63,441 nucleotides of DNA from Maledivibacter sp. (lineage in GTDB: Bacteria; Bacillota; Clostridia; Peptostreptococcales; Caminicellaceae), in the NCBI GenBank assembly GCA_025210375.1, contig JAOASB010000008.1:1-63441 (forward strand), read 5' to 3'. Under the pieces are notes generated by a model. The model saw only the letters and a program-made list of their open reading frames with translations, was not told the origin of the DNA and searched no databases. Numbering within the stretch: the first letter of the stretch is position 1; the number at the start of each line of letters is the position of its first letter. A program made the position numbers and the translations under genes. Positions 8,580-17,395 of this stretch are shown here, piece by piece.

Positions 8580-11213
8580 CTAGTCTATATTAGATGAATT
8601 AATAATTTCTTTGATTTCTTCTTTATTATTTACATATACCTGTTCTAAAGCATCAACTATCTTGGGACAGAATTGAGTTCCTTTATTATTTTGAAGTTCT
8701 TTTATTGCATCTTCCATGGATCTAGCACTACTATAGGACCTATTTGTAGTGATAGCATCAAAGGCATCAGCTGCTCCTATTATGCAAGCTTCTATAGGCA
8801 GTACGTCAACCTGTACATCCTTTGGATATCCTAGTAAATCATACCTTTTATGGTGAAGCAGTACTCCATTTAAAATACTTTCAGGTAACCCTATATGGCT
8901 AAGTATTTTCTGGCCTATGGCAGGATGCTTAGTAATGGCTAAGTATTCTTCTTCCGTTAACCTTCCCGGTTTAGTCAATATGGCATCATCGATACCTATT
9001 TTTCCTATATCATGAAGTATTCCCGATATATATATTTCTTCTATTTCTTTTTGCTCTAATCCAAGCTGCGTTGCAATAAGGGTAGAATATCTAGCAACTC
9101 TAGTAGAATGACCTTCCGTATATGAGTCCTTAGCTTCAACAGCAGTTGCTAAGGTTCTTATGGTTTTAACATACGAGTCCTTTAGATCTTGATATAGTTT
9201 TGCTTTTTCTATTGCAATGGCCGCATGATTGGAAAAAGCCTTTAATATCTCTATTTCTACCTCATCCACTTCCCGCAAAAAACCCACACTTAACACACCT
9301 ATGGTCTCATTATCTAGTATAAGAGGTATAAATAGTAGCTTAGCTAAATTTTGATTTAGCTTAAAGATTTTATCATTATAATACACGTCACTTTCTTTCA
9401 CATTTCTTAGGAAGATGCTCTTTTTCTCTAGCACTGCCCTTCCCACAATAGCCTTATGTATATTTATGGAATCTTTATATATATGCTTTTTCAATTTACC
9501 AGAAATGGCTTTAAGCTTTAACCAATCCCCATCTAATAATCTGATACTACATATTTCTGTCTTAAGTAGCTCATGTATCTTATCTACTACGGTTCTTAGC
9601 AAATCATCCATTTCTATTCTAGAATTAAGAATATTACTAATACTATTTAAAGTTACCAATTCTTTATTTTTTCTTAGAATTTTATCCTGCAGCCTTATTT
9701 TTTCTGTGACATCTCTACCAATACCTTGAATGGCCACAATCTTATCATTATTAAATATCCTATTAACGCTTGATGAAAGAACTATTTTCTCTTCCCCATC
9801 GGCCTTTAATAACCATAAATCTATACTTTTAGTATCCTTCTCATAAAATTGATTTATTATGTCTTCATAATCCTCATACTCATGGACAGAAGACATTATT
9901 GTGGATATATGCTTTCCTAATACTTCTTCTCGCTCATATCCTAATATTTCCTTGACCCTTCGATTTATATATGTAATTTTACCATTTTCATCTAGTACCC
10001 AAATTAAATCCGATATATTCTCTATAAGAGTTCTATATTTTATCTCAGAATAGTTTAATTGCTCTGTTGTGGATTGAAGCCGTCCGTAGGACTGTTCTAG
10101 TTCAGTATATGTTTCCTGTAATAATTGATTTTTCAAAGTTAAATCCATAGATTGTGTAGATAAGCTTTCATAGCTATCTTTTATGGTTATAGCCATTGAG
10201 TTAAAGGATTCTACCAATTCTGCAAAATCCTCATCATTTGGAATGGGAAGACTGGTATCATAGTCTCCATCTACTATTCTTCTAACCCCTTGTTTTAATT
10301 GCATAACAGGTCTAGCAAGTTTTTCAGATATATACATTATAGAAAAGACTATAAGCATTATCATCATTATGTATATAAAAATAAAGAAATATTTAATCTC
10401 ATTTATGTACTTATAATGATCCTGTATATCTTGAAAGGTTATAACTCCCATATTTATACTATCTAATCTTGTATATGTACCTATAATTTTCTTTTCTGAA
10501 CATTCCATCTCCACAAGTTTTTGAGGCTCTTGAATAAATTTTTTATAATCTATGCTATTTAATCTATCCTGGCTATAAACCACATTATTATCATCATCTA
10601 TTATTATGTGGAAGGTGTCATGGCTCATATTTATATTATTAATCTGATGTATTATATTTTCCATCAAATAATCTGCACCTAGTACTCCTAAAAACTCACC
10701 TTTTTTATCATATATGGGCATAGATATAGTTATAATGTTATGGTTTGTAGCTATATCTTGATATGGATTACAAAAATATATGCCCTTTGTTGTTTTTGGG
10801 CCTTGATACCATTCCATTTCTCTAAAATCTATATGCCTAAAATTTTCATACCAAAAATTAGCATCATACATTTTTCCGGCTTCATCAGTAACATATATAA
10901 CTGAAAATCCTTGACCTATGGTTCTTTTTTGTTGCTCTAAATACCTGCTAATATAAACTTCATCTTTGGAATCCATTATTTGATATCCGAGGGACAATGA
11001 CAGGGATTGTAGTATATTGATTTTACTGTCAAATGATGAGTTTAGTAGATTAGTATCATTAATAATGCGTTCCAGTGTTTTTTGATTTTGTTGTGATATT
11101 AAATATTTGTATATGTTCCTATAAGTAATTAAACCCAAAAAAGTCAAGGGTATGATTACAACAACCAAGAATATAATAGTTATCCTATTTTTAAAGCTTC
11201 TCTTAAAAAACAT
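8580..11213 (-). CDS. Membrane sensor with dCache, HAMP, PAS, GAF and HD-GYP domains (c-di-GMP phosphodiesterase)
   Basis: 877 residues. A membrane anchor (about 12-32), an extracellular Cache-type sensor (about 35-270), a second membrane segment (about 272-293), HAMP (295-348), a coiled segment, PAS (about 388-505), GAF (about 520-670) and an HD-GYP domain (about 685-870). The HD residues are in GILHDIGKIGIDD, and the second motif reads HHKRYDLLGYPKD. It should hydrolyse cyclic di-GMP in response to an outside ligand. It lies between the SRP RNA and dnaX. It is the second c-di-GMP gene placed inside this housekeeping block. Confidence 0.88.
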   Translation of the reverse strand: MFFKRSFKNRITIIFLVVVIIPLTFLGLITYRNIYKYLISQQNQKTLERIINDTNLLNSSFDSKINILQSLSLSLGYQIMDSKDEVYISRYLEQQKRTIGQGFSVIYVTDEAGKMYDANFWYENFRHIDFREMEWYQGPKTTKGIYFCNPYQDIATNHNIITISMPIYDKKGEFLGVLGADYLMENIIHQINNINMSHDTFHIIIDDDNNVVYSQDRLNSIDYKKFIQEPQKLVEMECSEKKIIGTYTRLDSINMGVITFQDIQDHYKYINEIKYFFIFIYIMMIMLIVFSIMYISEKLARPVMQLKQGVRRIVDGDYDTSLPIPNDEDFAELVESFNSMAITIKDSYESLSTQSMDLTLKNQLLQETYTELEQSYGRLQSTTEQLNYSEIKYRTLIENISDLIWVLDENGKITYINRRVKEILGYEREEVLGKHISTIMSSVHEYEDYEDIINQFYEKDTKSIDLWLLKADGEEKIVLSSSVNRIFNNDKIVAIQGIGRDVTEKIRLQDKILRKNKELVTLNSISNILNSRIEMDDLLRTVVDKIHELLKTEICSIRLLDGDWLKLKAISGKLKKHIYKDSINIHKAIVGRAVLEKKSIFLRNVKESDVYYNDKIFKLNQNLAKLLFIPLILDNETIGVLSVGFLREVDEVEIEILKAFSNHAAIAIEKAKLYQDLKDSYVKTIRTLATAVEAKDSYTEGHSTRVARYSTLIATQLGLEQKEIEEIYISGILHDIGKIGIDDAILTKPGRLTEEEYLAITKHPAIGQKILSHIGLPESILNGVLLHHKRYDLLGYPKDVQVDVLPIEACIIGAADAFDAITTNRSYSSARSMEDAIKELQNNKGTQFCPKIVDALEQVYVNNKEEIKEIINSSNID

Positions 11214-11407
11214 CCGTAGCCCTCCATGTATACCAGACCCACTTTATTATAGAAAACTTAAAGTTGCTTATCCTTACATATTCTTCATTCTAAGATATAT
11301 AAGCCCATGGGCTGGAACAAATAAGCTTAGTAAGATTATCTTATTATATCACGTTTGTCATATTATGTATCATTTTATCTATCTTTATCGTTTAATAAAA
11401 CTTCATA

Positions 11408-11453
11408 TAAGGCTTTTAGTATAGACTTTAACTTATATTATGAAAACCCTATA
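11408..11453. repeat. Family E short palindromic repeat
   Basis: GGCTTTTAGTATAGAC, then TTTAACTTATATTATG, then AAAACCCTATAG. It matches the copies at 3157 and 27597. It lies upstream of the HD-GYP gene. Confidence 0.5.
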
Positions 11454-11487
11454 GCTCTGAGCCTTTTTCAAAATTGAAATATAAAAA

Positions 11488-11510
11488 AGCATGTGGATAT
11501 ACCACATGCT
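11488..11510 (-). terminator. Terminator of the SRP RNA transcript
   Basis: A perfect 9-bp stem AGCATGTGG/CCACATGCT with a TATAT loop is followed by six T residues on the minus strand, 45 bp after the SRP RNA 3' stem. Confidence 0.85.
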
Positions 11511-11554
11511 TATATATTAAAAGTTGGTTTATTTGCCTTTGGCAAATATTATAA

Positions 11555-11822
11555 GTCGTGCACCTATCATCGACATAACACCATAGACGTAACCTAAGCA
11601 GTTAGCTCAAACCAGGCACCCCCACGGCACACGAAAGGGCTTACTTACCGTTGCTTCCTTCCGGACCTGGCGGGGTTCATAAGTTCTCGTTGCGTAGGAC
11701 CCAATTATCCTCACCACTTACTTAGGGCAGACTCTACAAACATCATGCCTCCGATAAGAATTCAATCCTGCTATAGCGGGTTGCAGGTTACAGGGCACCG
11801 CTACCTCCCCATCTAGCACGAC
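11555..11822 (-). ncRNA. ffs: Signal recognition particle RNA, long (Alu-containing) form
   Basis: About 268 nt. The 5' GTCGTGC pairs with the 3' GCACGAC to close the molecule. The 5' domain GGGGAGGTAGCGGTGCC and the S-domain loop CAGGTCCGGAAGGAAGC are conserved SRP RNA signatures. With Ffh it targets nascent membrane and secreted proteins. Position between tRNA-Ser and (usually) dnaX is conserved in Firmicutes. Confidence 0.95.
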
Positions 11823-11889
11823 AAACTTTATAAACTTTTTAATAGACAATTACGTTCTTTTAATTAAAGAAGAAAGTAATTATCTTAAC

Positions 11890-11979
11890 TGGCGGAGAGA
11901 GCGGGACTCGAACCCGCGGGGCCTTGCGGCCTTACACGCTTTCCAGGCGTGCCCCTTAGCCAACTCGGACATCTCTCCA
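11890..11979 (-). tRNA. tRNA-Ser (GGA anticodon)
   Basis: A 90-nt class II tRNA with a long variable arm. The acceptor GGAGAGA pairs with TCTCTCC, the 3' CCA is encoded, the T arm is GGGTTCGAGTCCC, and the anticodon loop CTGGAAA gives GGA, reading TCC/TCT serine codons. It sits 3 bp after the tadA stop codon. Confidence 0.95.
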
Positions 11980-11982
11980 AGG

Positions 11983-12432
11983 CTATTTATTTCTTAAGCT
12001 TCTAAAAAATTCTTTCATTATACTTGAGCATTCATCCCTTAAAACATCATATACAACTTCGGCTTTATGGTTTAATCTATCATCATCAACTATATTGAAT
12101 AATGATCCGACCGCTCCACCCTTGGAATCCATAGACCCAATGAAAAGTCTATCAATTCTAGCCATAACTATAGCCCCAGCACACATGGGACAGGGTTCTA
12201 TGGTAACATATAAATCACAGTTTGTCAACCGCCATCCCCCTAGAACCTGTGAGGCTTTTCTAATAGCAATAATTTCTGCATGGGCAGTGGGGTCTTTTGT
12301 ACTTTCCCTTAAATTATGTGCCCTTGAGATTATTTCATTATCTCTGACAATTACTGCTCCTATGGGGATTTCTTTAAGTTCAAAGGCTTTTCTCGCCTCT
12401 TTCAAGGCTTCCTGCATAAAAAACTCTTTCAT
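11983..12432 (-). CDS. tadA: tRNA-specific adenosine deaminase TadA
   Basis: 149 residues. TadA deaminates A34 to inosine in tRNA-Arg(ACG). The zinc site is complete: HAEI with the catalytic glutamate and PCPMCAGA. N-terminal ALKEARKAF and IPIGAVIV are typical. AGGTG precedes the ATG by only about 4 bp; a second in-frame ATG at codon 6 is possible. It lies between two tRNA genes, so it is probably co-transcribed with them. Confidence 0.93.
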   Translation of the reverse strand: MKEFFMQEALKEARKAFELKEIPIGAVIVRDNEIISRAHNLRESTKDPTAHAEIIAIRKASQVLGGWRLTNCDLYVTIEPCPMCAGAIVMARIDRLFIGSMDSKGGAVGSLFNIVDDDRLNHKAEVVYDVLRDECSSIMKEFFRSLRNK

Positions 12433-12455
12433 TTTTCACCTTTATCTGAATAAAA

Positions 12456-12532
12456 TGGTGCACCTGAGAGGATTCGAACCCCCGGCACGCGGTTTAGGAA
12501 ACCACTGCTCTATCCTACTGAGCTACAGGTGC
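12456..12532 (-). tRNA. tRNA-Arg (CCT anticodon)
   Basis: A 77-nt tRNA including encoded CCA. The acceptor GCACCTG pairs with CAGGTGC, the T arm contains GGTTCGAATCC, and the anticodon loop TTCCTAA gives CCT, reading AGG. Confidence 0.95.
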
Positions 12533-12566
12533 ATAAATTTGATGTGTAAAACTATCAGCAGAGAAT

Positions 12567-12595
12567 ATAATATCACAAAAAACCCTTCATTGCAA
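12567..12595 (-). promoter_or_regulatory. Promoter of the tRNA-Arg/tadA/tRNA-Ser/ffs unit
   Basis: TTGCAA (12590-12595), 17 bp, then TATTAT (12567-12572), about 35 bp before tRNA-Arg. Confidence 0.55.
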
Positions 12596-12681
12596 ATATA
12601 TTTTTTTCAATATATGTTAATATTATGCAATACAAAGTCTTTTTTATTCATTTTTTCATGGGCTTTAGCCCTTAAGTCCTC

Positions 12682-12969
12682 CTAAAAATCCATATCTATT
12701 CCATATGCTTCTATTGATTTAAACATCAAAAACCCTGAAAGTCTTAGGGTTAACAGATTATTCTTAGCTTTAATATTCTTATTTATATATACTTTTATTC
12801 CATCATTTTCAAGCATTATATAATTATCATTATTCTGGGGATACTCCATAGTCACGTATGGAACTGGTACTTTGACTCAACATCCTTGCACACTGGAATC
12901 TATTTTTATGACATCTTTATTCTTGCTTTTTAGATAATCCTTAACCTTGTCATCTATTTTTACATCCAT
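12682..12969 (-). CDS. HesB-like / CC-Se motif selenoprotein (UGA = selenocysteine)
   Basis: A 95-residue frame that starts at ATG 12969 (GAGGGGG about 10 bp upstream) and stops at TAG 12682, interrupted only by TGA at 12877-12879. The translation reads VIKIDSSVQGC-U-VKVPVPYVTMEY before the TGA region and ends NLLTLRLSGFLMFKSIEAYG. This is the layout of the small HesB-like family in which the second Cys of a CC pair is often selenocysteine. Twelve bases after the TGA comes an 8-bp stem with a 6-nt CGTGAC loop, as expected of a bacterial SECIS. Function is unknown, probably redox or metal/sulfur related. It follows the M1 peptidase gene by 57 bp. Confidence 0.82.
12843..12864 (-). promoter_or_regulatory. 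Bacterial SECIS element
   Basis: GTTCCATA pairs with TATGGAGT (two wobble pairs at the base) around the loop CGTGAC. The loop G lies about 22 nt after the UGA, within the usual bSECIS distance. Confidence 0.7.
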
Positions 12970-13025
12970 ATTGACTTGCCCCCTCTTAATAGCCTTATGA
13001 TTAAAGTACCTATCCTTTACTGCAT

Positions 13026-14528
13026 TTATTCAAGCCATTTTTCAAAATAACTATCTAGCTCTTCACCGGTAACTTCTTCACATACATTTAGAAAGTCGTC
13101 AGTATTTGCAATCTTAAATTTATATCTATTATAATATATTTTTAAAATTTTATAAAATACTTCTTTTCCATACCTATTCTTAATATCATCCAAAAATATA
13201 GCTCCCTTTGTATATACTAACAAACTGTATTCATTCCAATCCCTAAAATTATTTAGATTTTTTAATATTACCTCATCGTCTAAAAAATTAGCCTTATCAA
13301 AGACTTCTTGATTTTGGGATTTATGATATTTTTCTCCCGACCCCCGTCCATAATTCTCTGAAAAATATATGACCTCGGAATATGAAGCAAAGCTTTCATC
13401 GAGCCAAGCTTGATCTATTTGATCATTTCCGACTACTCCATACCACCATTGATGGGCAGTTTCGTGGGCGATAAGGATTTCAAGATATTTAATGAAGGCT
13501 CTATCATAATATTGGCTTCCTATAAATACTATTCCTGGATACTCCATACCGCTTGGAAAATCAGTCTGAACTACACAGTATTCTTTATAGGGATACTTAC
13601 CGAAAACCTTATTGAAGGTTCCAATTGAATTTTCGGCGAATTTCAAGGCACTATTCTTTATGTCTTCATTTAACATACCATCATCGATAAAGTACATCTT
13701 TATAATCGTTTCATCTATTTCTTTTTCTAAAATTTTAAATTTTTTACTTGCTACCCATGCGAAATCTCTAAAGGCATCTGCTTCTATTTCCCACTGTCTG
13801 ACATCACCTATTATTTTAGAGTCTAAGATATTTCCAGTAGACGCTATGACAAAGTCCTTGGGTGCCTTAATAGTAACACTGTAATTGCTGATATCTGAGT
13901 AGAAAGGATCTCCAATGGGATAATAGGGATCAATATTCCATCCAGAATCGTCATATACAGCGGCTACAGGATACTAATTACCTAAATTAAAGGTATCATT
14001 TCCATATCCAAATCTTTCACTGGCAGGAGGAAGCTTTATGGTATACTTCATATCTATGGATATCTTCTTTCCTGCACTTAATCCATGGGGTAAGTTTACT
14101 TCCATTATGGTATCTCCAGCTTTTCCAATACTATATGATGCATTTTTCCCATCTATATATACTTCTTCAATATCTATATATCCTTCAGCAAAACCCCTAG
14201 GATATGCATTTATAAAATCGTCAAATAAAAAGGGTGCCGTTTCCTTTTTCCTAAAGGCATTGGGGTACAAGTGAAAATAAACCTTATCTATTGAAGCCTC
14301 TTCATTGTTTATATATGTAACTCTTTGGTTCCCTTTGATAATCTTTTCTTCGGGATTGAAGTCAACATCAATATCATATTGATTAATATCATTCAAAACC
14401 TTTTTTTGAGCCCTGTCATTTACTTTATCCAGAGATTGATTGTTTTTCTTTTCTTCTGCTAGGCACCCCGTAAGCATCAATAAAAAAACTACAAAAACTA
14501 AAAGCATATTTTTAAATTTACTTATCAT
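13026..14528 (-). pseudogene. M1-family metallopeptidase lipoprotein interrupted by one amber codon
   Basis: One continuous frame of about 500 codons, with a lipoprotein signal (LLMLTGC, about 16-22), a beta-rich N-domain and a gluzincin domain. The zinc motif HETAHQWW (about residue 355) with WLDESFASY downstream, and substrate loop PSGMEYPG, are intact. The only break is TAG at 13974-13976 in NDTFNLGN-stop-YPVAAVYDD. M1 proteins usually carry Trp there (NWYP), so TGG to TAG is the simplest event. The frame on both sides is well conserved, so the loss is recent, or a suppressor or sequencing error is involved. The selenoprotein gene follows in the same direction. Confidence 0.8.
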
Positions 14529-14609
14529 TTTAAATCAATCCTTTAAGGAATTTTATGGTGCTTATATTTATTTGACCAGTTCTGAGCATTTTTTGTTATA
14601 GAATGACCT

Positions 14610-15242
14610 TTAAATTGTTTGTGCTGAACTTAGAATACTAAGGATATCACTCGGATGCTTAAATTCATATTTAGCCTTTATTCCTTCAGAATCCTTAGCT
14701 CCCCATAGTGCCAGCCCAAAATCTATTCCGGCACCTTCAGCACATCTATAATCATAGGTTGTATCCCCTATATAAATAGTCTTTGATGGGTCTGTATCGG
14801 TTATTTCTAAAAATTTTAATAAAGGCTGTGGATCGGGTTTATGTTTTATGGTATCATCAGCACTAATAACCCATGGAAAATGATTAATTAACTTACATAA
14901 TGCTAAATCATTTTCAATTTCTTTACTATTCCTAGATGTAACTATACCCAGCTTGACCTCTATTTCATCTAAGGTCTGGATAGTTTCTTCTATTCCACTA
15001 AAGGGCTCTATACACTTTAAGAAGTCGCTTATATGAATAGCCCATCTTTCCATAGCCCTATCTATATCAACTATTCCCAATTGGTTTAATGCCCTTTCTC
15101 CAGGTATTCCAAAGGTAAATGCTAGTGCATCTTCATCAAACTCCTTACCGAAGTCAACCCTTAACATCCTTTGTAACGATCCTATTACTGCCTTTTCAGT
15201 GTTTAATAATGTACCATCTACGTCAAAAACAATGCATTCATA
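14610..15242 (-). CDS. HAD-family phosphatase (PpaX/Gph-like)
   Basis: About 210 residues, haloacid dehalogenase superfamily subclass IA with a helical cap. Motif I is FDVDGTLLN, motif II VTSRNSKE, motif III KPDPQP with Lys, motif IV YIGDTTYDYRCAEGAG. Such enzymes act on small phosphate esters such as phosphoglycolate or pyrophosphate; the substrate is not determinable. ATG 15242 is chosen because GGGGGG lies about 10 bp upstream; the in-frame TTG/ATG at 15284 is less likely. Confidence 0.85.
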   Translation of the reverse strand, partial: YECIVFDVDGTLLNTEKAVIGSLQRMLRVDFGKEFDEDALAFTFGIPGERALNQLGIVDIDRAMERWAIHISDFLKCIEPFSGIEETIQTLDEIEVKLGIVTSRNSKEIENDLALCKLINHFPWVISADDTIKHKPDPQPLLKFLEITDTDPSKTIYIGDTTYDYRCAEGAGIDFGLALWGAKDSEGIKAKYEFKHPSDILSILSSAQTI

Positions 15243-15284
15243 CATACTATATAGTCCCCCCATTTTCTGTGTTAAAAACAACAA

Positions 15285-15571
15285 CCTTCCTAATTCTATA
15301 TTTTACCATAATACTCCTACTACGAAAATCCTATAAATTTTCAAGTATTCCAAAAAAGAAAAAGACAATCCTTAAATATACGAATCCTCTAAAAACACAT
15401 CTCGCTAGAGAAGACACATGTATTTTATGGAAGTTCCCTTTATAAAGCAGTTTTGTCCTTTCTATATTTAGATGAGAAACTGGTTTATAGGAGGAACTGG
15501 AAGAAAATATATGTGACTTCTCCACTACTAAATTTTGACTTGAACTGATATATATGTTTATTTATCTATGT
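15285..15571. other. Intergenic stretch with a family D repeat, no gene
   Basis: AT-rich. Open frames here (for example a minus-strand 64-codon frame) lack a ribosome site and coincide with the D repeat. I see no supported gene. Confidence 0.5.
15430..15520. repeat. Family D inverted repeat
   Basis: CCCTTTATAAAGCAGTTTTG at the left and AAACTGGTTTATAGGAGG at the right form inverted arms. A related longer copy lies at 59000-59185 and a one-arm remnant at about 28535-28575. Confidence 0.55.
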
Positions 15572-16369
15572 CTAACTATAAAAAAATGCTATAAGTTTTG
15601 CAGCTGGCACAAGTAATATCTGCCCTAATAAAGTACCTATTAGCTTGGTTCCTATTAGCATCACAACTAAGGCCTTTACATCCTTATACTCTCTTTTCCC
15701 TCTGTATGCTTCATCGGTTATTAAGGCTGCCTTTGGATCTATAAATAATGTTAATAAAATACTTGCAATACCATTAATCATCCCAGAGGATGCAGAAGCT
15801 GCAAGTCTATTTTCAGGAACATAGATAGCAGAATAATATGCCGACAATACCCCAATGGTATATACTCCCGTTATAAGAACGTTCAGTAACAATAATCCTT
15901 TGGGTATATCCTTAAATCCCAAGCCCTTTAACATTCCTTTTTTTGGTCTAGTTACACTTTTAGCTATACGCTTAATATTTCCTCTACTAAGGGATTGAAC
16001 AACTAATCCCGGTACTGACCCCGTAGCCTCAAGCTTTGATACAGCTTTAGCAAATATCTTTAAGAATGTTGGTATAAGTACAATACCTAATACAGTTCCT
16101 AGGGTAGTAGCAAAAACAACCTGTCTAACATGTACAATAGGATCATAGCTCATCTTGATACTATTATCAATCATTTTGCCAATCAATGGCCCCTGAAAGG
16201 TATTTGCAGTTCTTGAAACTAGAACTATCAAGTTAAACAATGAAAGGGACAAAGCAAAGTTGCCACTTTTTACAGAATTTAATCTTACGGAGTATGACAT
16301 AGTGTCTACAAGATGAATAATTATAGTAAGAAATATTAATCCCCAAAACAATTCGGTTTTTATTATCAT
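15572..16369 (-). CDS. amj: Lipid II flippase Amj family (DUF2837/YdaH)
   Basis: 265 residues, about six hydrophobic segments. It matches the Amj family, the alternative to MurJ that moves lipid-linked peptidoglycan precursor across the membrane. Visible family traits: N-terminal HLVDTMSYSVRLNSVKSG, RTANTFQGPLIGKMID, and the C-terminal VMLIGTKLIGTLLGQILL. GGAGGA precedes the ATG. It stands alone between a HAD phosphatase and the ANTAR gene. Confidence 0.85.
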   Translation of the reverse strand: MIIKTELFWGLIFLTIIIHLVDTMSYSVRLNSVKSGNFALSLSLFNLIVLVSRTANTFQGPLIGKMIDNSIKMSYDPIVHVRQVVFATTLGTVLGIVLIPTFLKIFAKAVSKLEATGSVPGLVVQSLSRGNIKRIAKSVTRPKKGMLKGLGFKDIPKGLLLLNVLITGVYTIGVLSAYYSAIYVPENRLAASASSGMINGIASILLTLFIDPKAALITDEAYRGKREYKDVKALVVMLIGTKLIGTLLGQILLVPAAKLIAFFYS

Positions 16370-16446
16370 GATTTTCCTCCAGGGTTTAATAATTATATAG
16401 TCAATTATATTCTATATTATCCTAAAAAGCCCTTTATTAAAAATAA

Positions 16447-16473
16447 AAATTCGGAGCATTAAGTGCCGAATTT
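16447..16473 (-). terminator. Terminator after the ANTAR gene
   Basis: AAATTCGGC/CTCCGAATTT hairpin, followed on the minus strand by TTTATTTTTAA. It now lies beyond the inserted family B element and probably was the original terminator of the ANTAR gene. Confidence 0.7.
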
Positions 16474-16502
16474 CTATTCTAATTCAAATCCTTTTTAACA
16501 TT

Positions 16503-16661
16503 GAGGAAATTGCATAACTCTTACTTGGCTAAACCTAATATGAGAATATCATCCTTAATTTAATTATTTAAGATACAAGCATATTTGATGGTATAACTTT
16601 AGGGATTTTAAAACTACATGTAGTAGATGGTTTTTATAGAAAGTAATTATGCAATTTGCTC
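16503..16661. mobile_element. Family B MITE-like element, long form (159 bp)
   Basis: Ends GAGGAAATTGCATAAC and GTAATTATGCAATTTGCTC. Flanks CATT and AATT form an imperfect 4-bp duplication. Its right end supplies the last codons and stop of the ANTAR gene. Confidence 0.75.
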
Positions 16662-17230
16662 AATTTATAATTATCAATAATTTCTTTAGCTGTTTCCGAC
16701 ATGGCTCTACATGTGTCCATGCTTTTTTTTCTTAACATTTTATAGGCCTCATCTTCATTGACGTTAAATTGCTTCATTAAAATCCCCTTTGCTCTATCAA
16801 GTTTTTTTCTACTTTCTAAAGTTTCTTCAAGTTTTTCCACCTTTTTCTTTAGGGAATTAATCTTATTTGAATTCATAATCGAAAACTCTATCATTTGATA
16901 AAACTGATCTGGATTAATTGGTTTCATAATATAAGCAAATATATTCATTTCTCTTAATTTTTCATAGAAAGCTTTATTTGGACTATTGGTAATAAAAATA
17001 ACATTGGAAAGTTTATTATCTTCTATTATATGAGCCACTTCATAGGCTGACATTCCCCATAGATTCATGTCCATTATGACCAGATTTGGAAAAACGCTTC
17101 TGCACATTCTTATAGCTCCTGCACCATCAGTAGCTTGAAATATTTTATATCCTTTTTTAATCAATAAATTACAGATTTTTTTCCTAGATGTTTCACTACT
17201 ATCTGCAACTAAAATATTATACTTATTCAT
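16634..17230 (-). CDS. ANTAR-domain response regulator (RNA-binding antiterminator)
   Basis: About 198 residues: an N-terminal receiver-like domain (about 1-120; the phosphoacceptor region is IMDMNLWG), a coiled-coil linker, and a C-terminal ANTAR domain (about 130-190; RAKGILMKQFNVNEDEAY and MLRKKSMDTCRAM). ANTAR proteins bind paired hairpins in leader RNAs and stop terminators from forming. The gene directly follows glnA and both glnA and amtB have terminator leaders, so nitrogen control is likely. The last residues (SKLHNYFL) are encoded by the inserted family B element. ATG 17230 has GGAGTGGTG upstream. Confidence 0.85.
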   Translation of the reverse strand: MNKYNILVADSSETSRKKICNLLIKKGYKIFQATDGAGAIRMCRSVFPNLVIMDMNLWGMSAYEVAHIIEDNKLSNVIFITNSPNKAFYEKLREMNIFAYIMKPINPDQFYQMIEFSIMNSNKINSLKKKVEKLEETLESRKKLDRAKGILMKQFNVNEDEAYKMLRKKSMDTCRAMSETAKEIIDNYKLSKLHNYFL

Positions 17231-17277
17231 TACACCACTCCAAATCCCACTTGAAATCTTCTTTTTTAGCCCCAATA

Positions 17278-17314
17278 ACTAGTAAGAGTACCTATTAAGG
17301 CACTCTTACTAGTT
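17278..17314. other. Strong hairpin between glnA and the ANTAR gene
   Basis: A 14-bp near-perfect stem (ACTAGTAAGAGT arms). The T-tract (six T) is on the plus strand, not in the direction of glnA transcription. It may be an RNA-processing or regulatory hairpin, or a terminator of antisense transcription. Confidence 0.5.
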
Positions 17315-17395
17315 TTTTATTATATTATATACGTCCCATGTATTACTTAGCCTACTTCTATTATAGAATATTTCACTTCATAATATATCTATTTT

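Noticed and set aside
12095..12685. 196-codon plus-strand frame across tadA and tRNA-Arg
   Set aside because: It is the antisense shadow of tadA and runs through a tRNA gene.
13026..14528. Two separate peptidase genes (13026-13697 and 13974-14528)
   Set aside because: Both fragments are in the same frame with only one TAG between them and continuous homology-like sequence across it, so this is one broken gene.
17278..17314. Terminator of glnA
   Set aside because: The hairpin is strong, but its T-tract lies on the opposite strand, so it is not a standard terminator for glnA.
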